The notes: generated from the letters alone by a model not told the origin. 64,000 nt of DNA from Spongiihabitans sp963422685 (GCA_963422685.1 OY730442.1:1674001-1738000); one strand, 5' to 3'; positions 45,288-54,433 are shown, counted from the stretch's first letter. Numbers and translations: made by a program.

Positions 45288-46328
45288 ATGAAAAAAATAC
45301 AAGCGATAGATTTATTTTGTGGGGTAGGGGGGCTCACTTATGGCTTACGGCAGGCAGGCATAGATGTCAAGGCAGGACTAGACAGCGATAGTTCTTGTAA
45401 ATATGCTTTTGAGGTAAACAATCAGGCTAAATTTATAAGTGCAGATATATCGAATTATAATTTTAATCAGCTATCCAGCTTGTACTCAAACGATAGTATT
45501 AGAGTTTTGGTAGGTTGTACGCCATGTCAGCCTTTTTCTTCCCATACATACAAAGTAAAAAAGACAAAAGTTGATACTCGTTGGAATTTAATTGACTATT
45601 TTGCTGAAGCAATAAGAAAAATAATGCCGCATATAGTTTCTATGGAGAATGTGCGAGGTATTAGAAAAACAGATGTTTTTCAAAATTTTATATCTAGTCT
45701 CACCTGTTTAGGCTATCAAATTGACTATAAGGTTCTTTATTGTCCAGATTATGGTATTCCGCAAGGTAGAAAGCGATTAGTTTTACTTGGTTCAAGACTA
45801 GGTAAAATAGAAATACCGAAACAAACACATACAAAAGAAAAATATCTTACTTTATCCGATACAATAAAACACTTGCCTGCAATAAAAGGAGGCGAGGTCT
45901 GCATTTATGATCATTTGCATCGGGCAAAGACCCTTCTCCCCACTAACTTACAAAGAATACAACAATCAAAACCCGGTGGTTCATGGCGTGATTGGGATGA
46001 AAGGCTGTTGCCTGATTGCTACAAAAAAGAAAGTGGCCAAACTTATACTTCAGTATATGGTAGAGCGAGTTGGTGTAATGTTTCCCCAACAATTACAACG
46101 CAATTTTATAATTATGGTTCTGGTCGTTTTGGCCATCCCCAACAAGATAGAGCGTTTTCAGTACGAGAAGGTGCTTTATTACAAACATTTCCTCAAGATT
46201 ATGATTTTGGTGAATTAACTTCATTAGCAAAAACTGGTCGGCATATTGGTAATGCGGTGCCTCCCCGTCTGGGTTTTGTGATAGGGAATTCAATTTTAAA
46301 ACACATAAATAATACTCATGATAATTAA
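45288..46328 (+). CDS. C5-cytosine DNA methyltransferase
   Basis: A 346-residue methylase with the canonical motifs: I (DLFCGVGGLTYGLRQAG), IV with the catalytic Cys (VGCTPCQPFSSH), VI (SMENVRGI), VIII (PQGRKRLVLLGS) and X (GRHIGNAVPPRLG). The target-recognition region lies between about residues 190 and 270. ATG 45288 directly follows the end of the hsdR tail. The gene and the next are clearly AT-richer than hsdR and hsdM on either side. It overlaps the GHKL ATPase gene by 11 bp, so the two form a cassette lodged inside the type I locus. The target sequence is unknown. Confidence 0.93.
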   Translation: MKKIQAIDLFCGVGGLTYGLRQAGIDVKAGLDSDSSCKYAFEVNNQAKFISADISNYNFNQLSSLYSNDSIRVLVGCTPCQPFSSHTYKVKKTKVDTRWNLIDYFAEAIRKIMPHIVSMENVRGIRKTDVFQNFISSLTCLGYQIDYKVLYCPDYGIPQGRKRLVLLGSRLGKIEIPKQTHTKEKYLTLSDTIKHLPAIKGGEVCIYDHLHRAKTLLPTNLQRIQQSKPGGSWRDWDERLLPDCYKKESGQTYTSVYGRASWCNVSPTITTQFYNYGSGRFGHPQQDRAFSVREGALLQTFPQDYDFGELTSLAKTGRHIGNAVPPRLGFVIGNSILKHINNTHDN

Positions 46329-47982
46329 AAATATGACTGAATTTAATTTTGAAATATCGCTAAGTGTTTTGGATCATTTAGGTCGCAATTTATATCGTAG
46401 TTTTATTACAGTAATTGGTGAAGCAATTTCTAATTCATGGGATGCTGATGCTGAAAATGTTTGGATCTATATTGATCTGAATAATAATAATTTTGTCATC
46501 AAAGATGATGGCATAGGAATGTCTGAAAATGATTTTCAAAAAAAATTTTTAAAAATAGGCTATACAAAGAGAAAAAATGATATTTCAACATCAACAAAAG
46601 GTAGACCCTACATTGGCCGGAAAGGCATTGGGAAATTAGCTCTATTATCATGTGCTGAAAAAATCAGCATTAAGACTAAAACTAATAGTACCGACTACAT
46701 TGGTGGAGTAATTGATAATTCAGGGCTTGATGATGCTATAGATAATGATGTTACCGCTCAAGACTATACTCTTGAAAAAATAACCGATGATGATATGTTC
46801 TCTAATTATATGGATGAACATAAGCAGGGAACTATCATATATTTTGAAAATATTAATGACGGTATTAGAAATAAATTACAATATATAAAAGAATTGACAG
46901 CTACGTATTTCAGATTTTCTCTTATTGACAAATCATTCAATATTTTTGTTAACGATGAAAAAATAACAGAAATTCAACTTGAATCACTAGCTAATAACAC
47001 TCAGTTTTTATGGAAAATAAATGAGTTAGAAGATGTTTATATTTCCACATTAAAAAAATTAAAGAAACAGAAAACCCTTGATTCATCATTACCGGTGAAA
47101 GGCTTTATTGCGTCAGTTGACAAACCAAGTAGTTTAAAAATTCGAACCGCAGATGAAAAAGTAGGCATTGATCTGTTTGTTAATGGGAGACTAAGAGAGA
47201 AGAATATATTGAGTCATTTTTCGGACTTTTCTACACGAGTGGTTGCTAGTTATCTGTATGGGCAAATTCATTTTAACAAATTAGATGATGGCAGTGGCGA
47301 TGATAGATTTACTAGCAATAGAGAGGGAGTAAAAGAAGGAGATGCTGTGTATAAAAAATTATTAGAAGAACTAAAGGATATCCTGGAAAATATTTCTAAA
47401 CAATGGGATGAATGGCGGGTCGGAAACAAAGAAGATGGTGATATTGAAAATACTAGACTTACTCGAAAGGAAAGAAAAGCAAAATCACTTGTAAATGAAG
47501 TAAGCAGTGAATTTTCTCTTCCAGAAACATCCTTAAATAAAAACGAAGTGGATGGATGGATAGACAATCTCCACAGCGACGCGCAGTTTAATGTAACAGC
47601 TTATATAGATTGCTTTATGTCAGAAAATTTAATAAGAAGATATATAGATCATAAAGGAATAAGCTTGACATGTAAGGCAACGGAAAAAGTTAAAAAATGG
47701 AGAGCTAATCAGCATGCTGATAAAAATAAAGGCAATATCAGTATAGATGTGATAGAAGGTGATAATGATTTGGATTATTTGTCTATGGATTCTCTTGCTG
47801 ATTTAGTAGATAACAGTAGAAGTGATCATACTAAATCTTCATTATCAAGAGATGCAATGGAATATAAGCCCATGAGAAATGCAATGGCGCATACTGCACG
47901 TTTAACCACACCAGCAAAACAAAAATTAACCTCTGTCTATGAAAATATCAAAGGTAGATTGAAAAATTTATTATCTCAATAA
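46318..47982 (+). CDS. GHKL (HSP90/MutL/MORC-like) ATPase linked to C5 methylase
   Basis: A 554-residue protein. The N-terminal Bergerat fold shows the N box VIGEAISNSWDADAENV, G1 IKDDGIGMSEND and G2 IGRKGIGKLALLS. An S5-like transducer region follows (about 180-330, GIDLFVNGRLREKNI). The C-terminal part is charged and helical (LTRKERKAKSLVNEVSSEF), ending in MEYKPMRNAMAHTARLT, which resembles a HEPN-like R-x4-6-H segment. MutL/MORC-type ATPases coupled to cytosine methylases are a known class in bacterial restriction-modification loci. No separate nuclease gene follows, so the effector may be the C-terminal domain. Translation is coupled to the methylase (11-bp overlap). Confidence 0.82.
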   Translation: MIIKNMTEFNFEISLSVLDHLGRNLYRSFITVIGEAISNSWDADAENVWIYIDLNNNNFVIKDDGIGMSENDFQKKFLKIGYTKRKNDISTSTKGRPYIGRKGIGKLALLSCAEKISIKTKTNSTDYIGGVIDNSGLDDAIDNDVTAQDYTLEKITDDDMFSNYMDEHKQGTIIYFENINDGIRNKLQYIKELTATYFRFSLIDKSFNIFVNDEKITEIQLESLANNTQFLWKINELEDVYISTLKKLKKQKTLDSSLPVKGFIASVDKPSSLKIRTADEKVGIDLFVNGRLREKNILSHFSDFSTRVVASYLYGQIHFNKLDDGSGDDRFTSNREGVKEGDAVYKKLLEELKDILENISKQWDEWRVGNKEDGDIENTRLTRKERKAKSLVNEVSSEFSLPETSLNKNEVDGWIDNLHSDAQFNVTAYIDCFMSENLIRRYIDHKGISLTCKATEKVKKWRANQHADKNKGNISIDVIEGDNDLDYLSMDSLADLVDNSRSDHTKSSLSRDAMEYKPMRNAMAHTARLTTPAKQKLTSVYENIKGRLKNLLSQ

Positions 47983-48055
47983 GAAATGCAATCTCCAAAA
48001 CACCACTGGACTATCATCACTTACCTGATGATCGGGTTGTAAGTAGGATTAAAAG

Positions 48056-49489
48056 GTGACCAACGTCCCCTCCATCGTTAAATCTGCCCGGGACATCATG
48101 CGGCAGGATACCGGTACCGGCAGTGATGAACTGCGCATCCTGCAACTGGGCTGGATGTTATTTCTTAAAATATTCAGCGACAAGGACAAGGAACTGGAAT
48201 TGCTACAGGACGATTATATTTCCCCCGTTCCCGAAGGCTTGCACTGGGACCAATGGGCCGGTGATGACGAGGGCATGACTGGTGATGAATTGCTGAAATT
48301 TGTCGACCAGAAGCTTTTCCCGGCGCTGGCAAATCTCGACCTTTCCACTGGTAACAAACGCGCCCTGCTGATGCATGAAGTGTTTGCCAATCACTACAAC
48401 TACATGAAATCGGGTATCCATCTGCGGCAGGTGATCAACAAACTCAACAGGATTGATTTCAACAACAGCAAAGACAAGCAGGTATTCGGGCAGATTTACG
48501 AAACCTTCCTGGGCGAATTGCAAAGTGCCGGCACCCTGGGCGAATTTTATACTCCACGCGCCATTACCGAACTGCTGGCCGAACTGACCGCCCCCAAAAC
48601 CGATGAAAAAGTGCTGGACCCGGCCTGCGGCACTGGCGGTTACCTGACCGCCGCGCTGGAACACCTCAAAGCCAGGGCCCGCACCGTAGACCAGCGCGAA
48701 GCCATCCAGCACAATGTAATGGGTTGGGAATACAAGCCGCTGCCTTATCTGCTGGGCAATACCAACCTGATTCTGCACGACATCAACCTGCCCAATATTC
48801 GTTACGGCGACTCACTGGCAAAACCTTTAAGCGAGTATCGGCAAAAAGACCGGGTTGACGTGATTCTGGCCAATCCGCCCTTTGGTGGCGTGGTGTCGAA
48901 CAACAACGAAAACAACTTCCCACAAATTTACCGCACCAAAGAATCGGCAGACCTGTTCCTGATATTGATGATTCATTTGCTCAAGGACGGTGGCCGGGCG
49001 GCGATCGTCCTGCCCGATGGTTCGCTCACAGGCGATGGCGTAAAACAACGCATTCGCAAAAAACTGCTGGAAGACTGCAATCTGCACACTATCGTCCGCC
49101 TGCCCAACTCGGTGTTTCAACCCTATGCCTCGGTGTCCACCAACCTGCTGTTTTTCACCAAAGGCGAACCGACCAAAAGTGTATGGTATTACCAGCACAA
49201 ACTACCCGAAGGCTATAAATCCTACTCCAAAACCAGGCCGATACAGTTAGCCGAATTCGATGGTCTGAAAGCATGGTGGCACCAGCGCAAGCGCAGCGAA
49301 CAGGCATGGCAGGTTGATATAAAGACCATCAAAGCCAGCGGCTACAACCTCGACATCAAGAACCCGCACCAGCCCGAGCAGGAAAAGCAATACAACAGCG
49401 GCGAACTGCTGGATTTATTGCACTGCTCTTTTGCCCGGGGTGATGAACTGCTAAAGCAGTTGCGCAAGGAGTTGGGTAGTGGGAAATAG
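48056..49489 (+). CDS. hsdM: Type I restriction-modification methyltransferase subunit
   Basis: A 477-residue N6-adenine methylase subunit. The N-terminal helical domain (ELRILQLGWMLFLKIFSDKD) is followed by the SAM-binding region (LGEFYTPRAITELLAEL, VLDPACGTGGYLTAALEHL) and the catalytic NPPF motif in VILANPPFGGVVS (about residue 275). It starts with GTG at 48056. Composition returns to that of hsdR. It overlaps hsdS by 11 bp. It should methylate the site chosen by HsdS even if the R subunit is impaired. Confidence 0.93.
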   Translation: MTNVPSIVKSARDIMRQDTGTGSDELRILQLGWMLFLKIFSDKDKELELLQDDYISPVPEGLHWDQWAGDDEGMTGDELLKFVDQKLFPALANLDLSTGNKRALLMHEVFANHYNYMKSGIHLRQVINKLNRIDFNNSKDKQVFGQIYETFLGELQSAGTLGEFYTPRAITELLAELTAPKTDEKVLDPACGTGGYLTAALEHLKARARTVDQREAIQHNVMGWEYKPLPYLLGNTNLILHDINLPNIRYGDSLAKPLSEYRQKDRVDVILANPPFGGVVSNNNENNFPQIYRTKESADLFLILMIHLLKDGGRAAIVLPDGSLTGDGVKQRIRKKLLEDCNLHTIVRLPNSVFQPYASVSTNLLFFTKGEPTKSVWYYQHKLPEGYKSYSKTRPIQLAEFDGLKAWWHQRKRSEQAWQVDIKTIKASGYNLDIKNPHQPEQEKQYNSGELLDLLHCSFARGDELLKQLRKELGSGK

Positions 49490-51314
49490 GAAAAAAACCA
49501 GGGTAGGGTCATTCCTGTTTGAACGGAAAGGGAAGTATAAACCGGATAACAGGACGGTTGCCGGTTTGAGACGCCTTGAGAAAATTGATTTCCTGGGTAA
49601 TTTTCATATCGTACAAAAGCCCAGCAAAACGAATATGATCCTGATTCGTCCCGGCGATCTGGTTGTTTCCGGCATCAATGTCTCGAAAGGCGCCATAGGT
49701 ATCTACAACGGCAGGGAAGATATAACGGCCACCATTCACTATTCCTCATATACCTTTGATACGAAGAGAATTAATGTCGGATATTTCAAGCGTTTTCTGA
49801 AAAGCCCGGAATTCGTCCGGCTTCTTCAAGCGCAAGTCAAAGGCGGGATAAAGACAGAAATAAAACCAAAGCATATCTTACCGCTTGCAATCAATCTGCC
49901 TGAACTGGCCGAACAGAAAGAAATTCTTTCACATTTAAGAAGTGTCGAAGCACAGGATCAGGAACTTAAATCAGAACTCATCCACCAGCAAACCCTGCTC
50001 AAAAAACTCCGTCAACAGATATTGCAAGAAGCCATCAAAGGTAACCTAACCCAAAATTCCCCTCCTTTGGAGGGGTGCCCGAAGGGCGGGGTGGTTAGTC
50101 CTCCTTTGGAGGGGTGCCCGAAGGGCGGGGTGGTTAGCCCTACTTTGGAGGGGTGCCAGCAAGAATCAGTAAAACGCCACACACAAAACTATTTTTCTCT
50201 GCCCTTTAATCCGAATTTGAAACAACGCGCCAAAGAATTAAGAAAAGCGGGTAATTTGTCGGAAGTACTGCTATGGCAGCAAATAAAAAACAGGCAATTT
50301 AAAGGGTTGGATTTTGATCGCCAAAAAATTATCGGCAACTATATTGTCGATTTTTACTGTGCGAATTTCCAGATTGTTATTGAAATTGATGGCAGTAGCC
50401 ATGCTGACAAGCAAGACTATGACTGTAAAAGAGATGCTTACTTACAGGGGCTGGGGTTGGGTGTTATCCGTATTTCCGATACGGATATCAAGAAGAATTT
50501 AGCGGGAGTGATGCAGTGGTTGAGTGGGCATGGTGTTTTTCAACCACCCCGTCAGACTTCGTCTGCCACCCCTCCGAAGGAGGGGAATTTTGAGGGGGTC
50601 GGGGAGCTGCTGGCGCGTATACGGGCAGAAAAGGAACGGCTGATTAAAGACGGGAAAATCAAACCGCAAAAACCACTGCCGCCGATTAGTGAGGAAGAGA
50701 AGCCGTTTGTATTGCCAGAGGGGTGGGTGTGGTGTCGGTTGGGGGATATATCAAATTATGGGAAAAGTTTAAAAATTGAGCCTAAAGATATTAAAAATAA
50801 TACCTGGATATTAGAACTCGAAGATATTGAAAAAACATCTTCAAAACTTTTGCGAAAAATTAAATTTATAGAAAGGAAGTCAAAATCTACAAAAACTATA
50901 TTTATGAAAGATGATGTTTTATACGGGAAACTACGACCATATTTAGATAAAGTAATAGTGGCTGATCAAAGCGGGGTTTGCACAACAGAAATTGTGCCCA
51001 TTAGCCTAACGAACTCCTTAAACCCCTGGTTCATTAAATATTCTTTAAAAACAGAAGAATTCTTGAGCTATGTTAATTATCAGGTTTCTGGAATGAGAAT
51101 GCCGAGATTGAAAACAGAAAGTGGTAGAAAGGCATTAATTCCCCTCCCCCCACTCCCCGAACAAAAAGCCATCGTTGCCAAAGTGGACAAACTGCTTGCC
51201 CTGTGTGATCAACTGCAAACCCGGCTCAGGCAAAATAAAATCCATGCCGAACAACTGATGCCGGCAGTATTAAAACAAGCCTTCCTGCCTCGCCCTGCCT
51301 GCCAGGCAGATTGA
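49479..51314 (+). CDS. hsdS: Type I specificity subunit carrying an in-frame DUF559 nuclease insertion
   Basis: 611 residues, GTG start with AAGGAG seven bases upstream. Residues 1-140 form target domain 1; 145-192 the first conserved coiled coil (LPELAEQKEILSHLRSVE, LRQQILQEAIKGNL). Residues 193-226 are 2.5 copies of PPLEGCPKGGVVS. Residues about 244-348 are a DUF559/Vsr-like endonuclease domain (FNPNLKQRAKELRK, GNYIVDFYCANFQIVIEIDG, GVIRISDTDI). Residues 356-375 are the inverted copy of the repeat (SSATPPKEGNFEGVG). The HsdS linker then resumes (ELLARIRAEKERLIKDGKI), followed by target domain 2 (FVLPEGWVWCRLGDIS) and the C-terminal coiled coil (LPEQKAIVAKVDKLLALCD). Without the insertion this would be an ordinary two-domain HsdS. 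Whether the enlarged protein works is unknown. Confidence 0.9.
   Translation: MGNRKKTRVGSFLFERKGKYKPDNRTVAGLRRLEKIDFLGNFHIVQKPSKTNMILIRPGDLVVSGINVSKGAIGIYNGREDITATIHYSSYTFDTKRINVGYFKRFLKSPEFVRLLQAQVKGGIKTEIKPKHILPLAINLPELAEQKEILSHLRSVEAQDQELKSELIHQQTLLKKLRQQILQEAIKGNLTQNSPPLEGCPKGGVVSPPLEGCPKGGVVSPTLEGCQQESVKRHTQNYFSLPFNPNLKQRAKELRKAGNLSEVLLWQQIKNRQFKGLDFDRQKIIGNYIVDFYCANFQIVIEIDGSSHADKQDYDCKRDAYLQGLGLGVIRISDTDIKKNLAGVMQWLSGHGVFQPPRQTSSATPPKEGNFEGVGELLARIRAEKERLIKDGKIKPQKPLPPISEEEKPFVLPEGWVWCRLGDISNYGKSLKIEPKDIKNNTWILELEDIEKTSSKLLRKIKFIERKSKSTKTIFMKDDVLYGKLRPYLDKVIVADQSGVCTTEIVPISLTNSLNPWFIKYSLKTEEFLSYVNYQVSGMRMPRLKTESGRKALIPLPPLPEQKAIVAKVDKLLALCDQLQTRLRQNKIHAEQLMPAVLKQAFLPRPACQAD
50057..50157. 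repeat. 39-bp tandem repeats rich in hairpins, left side of the DUF559 element
   Basis: Two full units and a partial third, period 39 bp (CCTCCTTTGG at 50061 and 50100, CCTACTTTGG at 50139). Each full unit holds two perfect hairpins, CCCCTCC-TTT-GGAGGGG (or its shortened form) and GCCC-GAA-GGGC, and ends in GGGGTGGTTAG. Since 39 is a multiple of three the repeats stay in the hsdS frame. Confidence 0.92.
50541..50587. repeat. Inverted copy of the palindromic unit, right side of the DUF559 element
   Basis: The sequence runs CAACCACCCCGTCAGACTTC, then GTCTGCCACCCCTCC, then GAAGGAGGGGAA. It is the reverse complement of the left unit's plan: GGGGTGGTTG at one end and the hairpin CCCCTCC-GAA-GGAGGGG at the other. 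The small inner hairpin is CAGAC-TTC-GTCTG instead of GCCC-GAA-GGGC. Left and right copies therefore form imperfect terminal inverted repeats around the nuclease coding segment. Confidence 0.85.
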
Positions 51315-51685
51315 CAAAACAGTGAACAACCCGTACAGGCGGTCGCCCATGCCTGATCCGGCATATCGTGACCAACCGGCAATAAAAGTAAATTAAGAAT
51401 AGCTGAATTGGTCCGAAATGAACTATCGCCATTCGTGGCCGTCAGCAAAAGCAATCCTTCCCCGATATAAAACCATCTCCAACGGCCTCTTTCAAAAATT
51501 TGTTTAATCCATTCTGTTCATTTATGCAAATAAAATAAATCGTGCAGCGGGTCACTGCATACTCTTTTATGCAACCCGAAAACCGATTATCCATATCCTG
51601 AAAATTAATTTCATTGGCCGGTTCAATACAGAGCTGTGGTTTTATATACAATACCGCCCCTCGATAACCACAGCCGCTTGCCCGT
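51315..51685. other. Intergenic region between hsdS and rapA, right border of the island
   Basis: About 370 bp without a supported gene. The middle is AT-rich (about 51480-51620). The end contains an inverted repeat and a TATACAAT-like box just before rapA, probably the rapA promoter region. No integrase, tRNA or attachment repeat was recognised. Confidence 0.4.
51633..51674. promoter_or_regulatory. Inverted repeat in the rapA leader
   Basis: GCTGTGGTT (51633-51641) and AACCACAGC (51666-51674) are perfect 9-bp arms around a 24-base loop that includes TATACAAT. It ends 11 bp before the rapA ATG, so it could be an operator pair or a leader hairpin affecting translation. Confidence 0.35.
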
Positions 51686-54433
51686 ATGCAGGATTTTGTT
51701 CCCGGTCAAAGATGGATTAATGACGCCCAGCTTCAAATGGGGCTGGGATGTGTCCTGAAGGCGGATTTTCGCACCGTCACCATCCGGTTTCCGGCCACTG
51801 GGGAAACCTTTGTTTATGCCCAAAAATCCGTTCCCTTGACCCGGGTTCGATTCGTGGTGGGCGACCACATCGTCACCCATGCGTGGTTTGTGCTGCGCGG
51901 CCAGACCCGGCGGCTGCAAACGCAAATTGCCTGTAACCCGTTGCGAGGATTAATCGGCGGCCGTATCAGCCTGATTCCCCATCAACTCTATATCGCCCAT
52001 ACGGTGGCGAATCGCTTCGCTCCCCGGGTTTTGCTGGCCGATGAGGTTGGGCTGGGCAAAACCATTGAGGCTGGAATGATCGTGCACCAGCAGTTGGTGA
52101 CCGGGCGCGCGCGGCGAGTTCTCATCGTCGTGCCGGAAAACCTGGTTCACCAATGGCTGGTCGAAATGCTGCGGCGTTTCAATCTGCAATTCACAATATT
52201 TGATGCGGATCAATTTGCTGCCCGTGGCGGGATTGACTCGGACGCAGGCAGTGCAGAGAACCCGTTCCATACCGCGCAACTGGTATTGTGCGCCCTGGAG
52301 TTTTTATCTTCCCGTGCGCAAATATTTAAACAATGTGCGGCGGGCAACTGGGATTTAATGGTGGTTGACGAAGCCCACCATTTGCAATGGTGCGAGCACA
52401 GCCCCGGATTTGCATATCAATTGATCGATCAGTTGGCACAGAATACGCGCGGTGTTTTACTGTTGACAGCCACACCGGAGCAATTGGGCAAATCCGGTCA
52501 TTATGCCCGGCTGCGATTACTCGACCCGGTGCGATTTCCGGGTTATGCCGATTTCATCCGGGAAGAAGAGAAATACCGCCCCATAGCGGATGCGGTCGAA
52601 ATAATAATGTCAGGTTCGGGCATGGATGATGCCACCGAAAATACGCTGTATGAAACCCTGGGTAAAGAGCTGGTTGATGATAAATTGGGTATTTTGCAGG
52701 ATTTGTCAGCCGCCCCGGCAGAAAAGGAACAGGCCCGGGCGTCTTTAGTGGAAATGCTGTTGGACCGGCATGGCACGGGGCGGGTGTTGTTCCGAAATAC
52801 CCGGGCTGCGGTAAAAGGCTTTCCCGATAGGGTGGTCACCGCGTATCCGCTGGATATCCCGGACGCCTACCAGAATATGCTGCAAAGATTCGGGCAAACC
52901 CGATTGTCCGATGCGCAGTTACTCCTGTGCCCGGAATTGTTGTTTCAGGCGGTTGATGAAACAAACGGGCCGGACTGGACGGCAATTGATCCCCGGGTGC
53001 ACAGGCTGTGCCTGCTATTGAAAGAATTAAGCCCCCGAAAAGTACTGGTTATTGCCGCCAGTGCGACTACTGCTCTGGACTTGGCAGAAGCACTCCGGGT
53101 GAAACAGGGCATGGATGCGGCAGTTTTTCACGAAAACATGAACCTGACCGAACGAGACCGCGCCGCCGCCTGGTTCGCAGACCGGATTTCCGGGACCCGG
53201 GTATTGATCTGCTCAGAAATCGGCAGCGAAGGCCAGAATTTTCAGTTCGCCCATCACTTGGTGTTGTTTGACTTGCCCCTTAACCCGGATTTACTTGAGC
53301 AGCGAATCGGTCGACTGGATCGAATCGGGCAAACCAGAACGGTAAATATTCATGTTACCTGTTTAAATCATACCGCCCAGCAAATCATGTTCGAGTGGTA
53401 TCACAAAGGATTAAACGCATTTGCAAAAACCTGCCCGACGGGTTATCCGGTTTTTAGCCAGCTTGAATCAGAGCTTGTAGATAATTTGCATCAGCCCGGC
53501 AAAGATTATTCCCGAGTGATTGACAAAACCGCAGATTTACATGCCTGGCATCTTAAAGCGCTGCAACAAGGGCGGGACCGATTGCTGGAGTTTAATTCCT
53601 GTCGCCCGGCGATTGCCAGCAAGCTGCAATCTGAGGCGCGCAGGCAGGACCGCGAATCTTGTCTACAGCAATATATGGAAACGGTTTTTGACTGCTTCGA
53701 CATTGACTATGAAATCCACAGCGAAGGGTGCTATGCGGTTAATGCCGGCACCCATACGATGGCGCCATTGCCGAATTTGCCCGACCACGGATTGACCGTG
53801 ACCTACGACCGGGAGATTGCCCTGGCTAATGAAGATATCGACTATTTAACCTGGGATCATCCGCTGGTTGCAGGCGCGATGGATTTGATCCAGGCCGGGG
53901 AACTGGGCAATACAGCGGTGGTGGCCGCTGGCATCGCGGGAGTGAAACGCGGCAGTATTGTGCTGGAGTCGATCTTTATTCTGGAATCCGCCTCTACCGA
54001 GACGCAGCACAGCAGCCGGTTCCTGCCGCCAACCACGCTGGGCGTTATGATTGATCAAACCGGCAAGCGACTGGATCACCATGCAGGCTGTCGGTGCATT
54101 GACAGCCAGGGGAAAAACCGGCGCGGCGCAAAACTTGAACCTGATATGGTCAAACGAATCCTGAAAGCCAGGCAAAGTCTGCTGAGAAAAATGGTGGCCG
54201 CCAGTGAAAATATTGCCAGCCAGCTTTCCTGCGCAGTACGGCACGCCGCCCAGGAAAAATCCACAAGCATGCTGACATCGGAGATTGAGCGGCTCGAAGC
54301 GCTGCGCGCGGTGAATCCCAATGTTCGTCAGGCAGAAATCGACTATTACCGCAGCCAGTTATCAATTATTACCAAAAAACTTGAAGAATCAGACTTGCGG
54401 CTGGATGCCTTGCGGGTCATCCTGGCGGCGTAA
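51686..54433 (+). CDS. rapA: RNA polymerase-associated SNF2 ATPase RapA
   Basis: A 915-residue protein that recycles RNA polymerase after transcription. The N-terminal SH3-like domain starts FVPGQRWINDAQLQMGLGCV. SF2 motifs are LLADEVGLGKTIEAGMI (Walker A), MVVDEAHHLQW (DEAH), LLLTATPEQLG, VLFRNTRAAVKGFP, LICSEIGSEGQNFQFAHHL and LEQRIGRLDRIGQTRTV. The RapA-specific C-terminal parts are present (HPLVAGAMDLIQAGELGN, SRFLPPTTLGVMID, and EIERLEALRAVNPNVR near the end). It is close to E. coli RapA along its whole length and somewhat shorter (968 residues there). It anchors the window to Gammaproteobacteria. Confidence 0.96.
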   Translation: MQDFVPGQRWINDAQLQMGLGCVLKADFRTVTIRFPATGETFVYAQKSVPLTRVRFVVGDHIVTHAWFVLRGQTRRLQTQIACNPLRGLIGGRISLIPHQLYIAHTVANRFAPRVLLADEVGLGKTIEAGMIVHQQLVTGRARRVLIVVPENLVHQWLVEMLRRFNLQFTIFDADQFAARGGIDSDAGSAENPFHTAQLVLCALEFLSSRAQIFKQCAAGNWDLMVVDEAHHLQWCEHSPGFAYQLIDQLAQNTRGVLLLTATPEQLGKSGHYARLRLLDPVRFPGYADFIREEEKYRPIADAVEIIMSGSGMDDATENTLYETLGKELVDDKLGILQDLSAAPAEKEQARASLVEMLLDRHGTGRVLFRNTRAAVKGFPDRVVTAYPLDIPDAYQNMLQRFGQTRLSDAQLLLCPELLFQAVDETNGPDWTAIDPRVHRLCLLLKELSPRKVLVIAASATTALDLAEALRVKQGMDAAVFHENMNLTERDRAAAWFADRISGTRVLICSEIGSEGQNFQFAHHLVLFDLPLNPDLLEQRIGRLDRIGQTRTVNIHVTCLNHTAQQIMFEWYHKGLNAFAKTCPTGYPVFSQLESELVDNLHQPGKDYSRVIDKTADLHAWHLKALQQGRDRLLEFNSCRPAIASKLQSEARRQDRESCLQQYMETVFDCFDIDYEIHSEGCYAVNAGTHTMAPLPNLPDHGLTVTYDREIALANEDIDYLTWDHPLVAGAMDLIQAGELGNTAVVAAGIAGVKRGSIVLESIFILESASTETQHSSRFLPPTTLGVMIDQTGKRLDHHAGCRCIDSQGKNRRGAKLEPDMVKRILKARQSLLRKMVAASENIASQLSCAVRHAAQEKSTSMLTSEIERLEALRAVNPNVRQAEIDYYRSQLSIITKKLEESDLRLDALRVILAA

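Larger units (their letters stand above)
50057..50587 (+). mobile_element. Putative palindrome-flanked DUF559 nuclease element inside hsdS
   Basis: About 530 bp bounded by inverted palindromic repeats and encoding one domain, a DUF559 PD-(D/E)xK-type endonuclease related to Vsr. The element is in frame with hsdS on both sides and interrupts its central linker, a place where extra residues are least harmful. The pattern resembles a self-spreading cassette such as an intein- or RAYT/REP-like element, but splicing motifs are absent. Target-site duplication could not be identified by eye. Confidence 0.6.

Noticed and set aside
49479..51314. Interpreting the DUF559 segment as an intein
   Set aside because: No Cys/Ser-initiated splicing block or C-terminal His-Asn motif is seen at either border; the borders are palindromic repeats instead.
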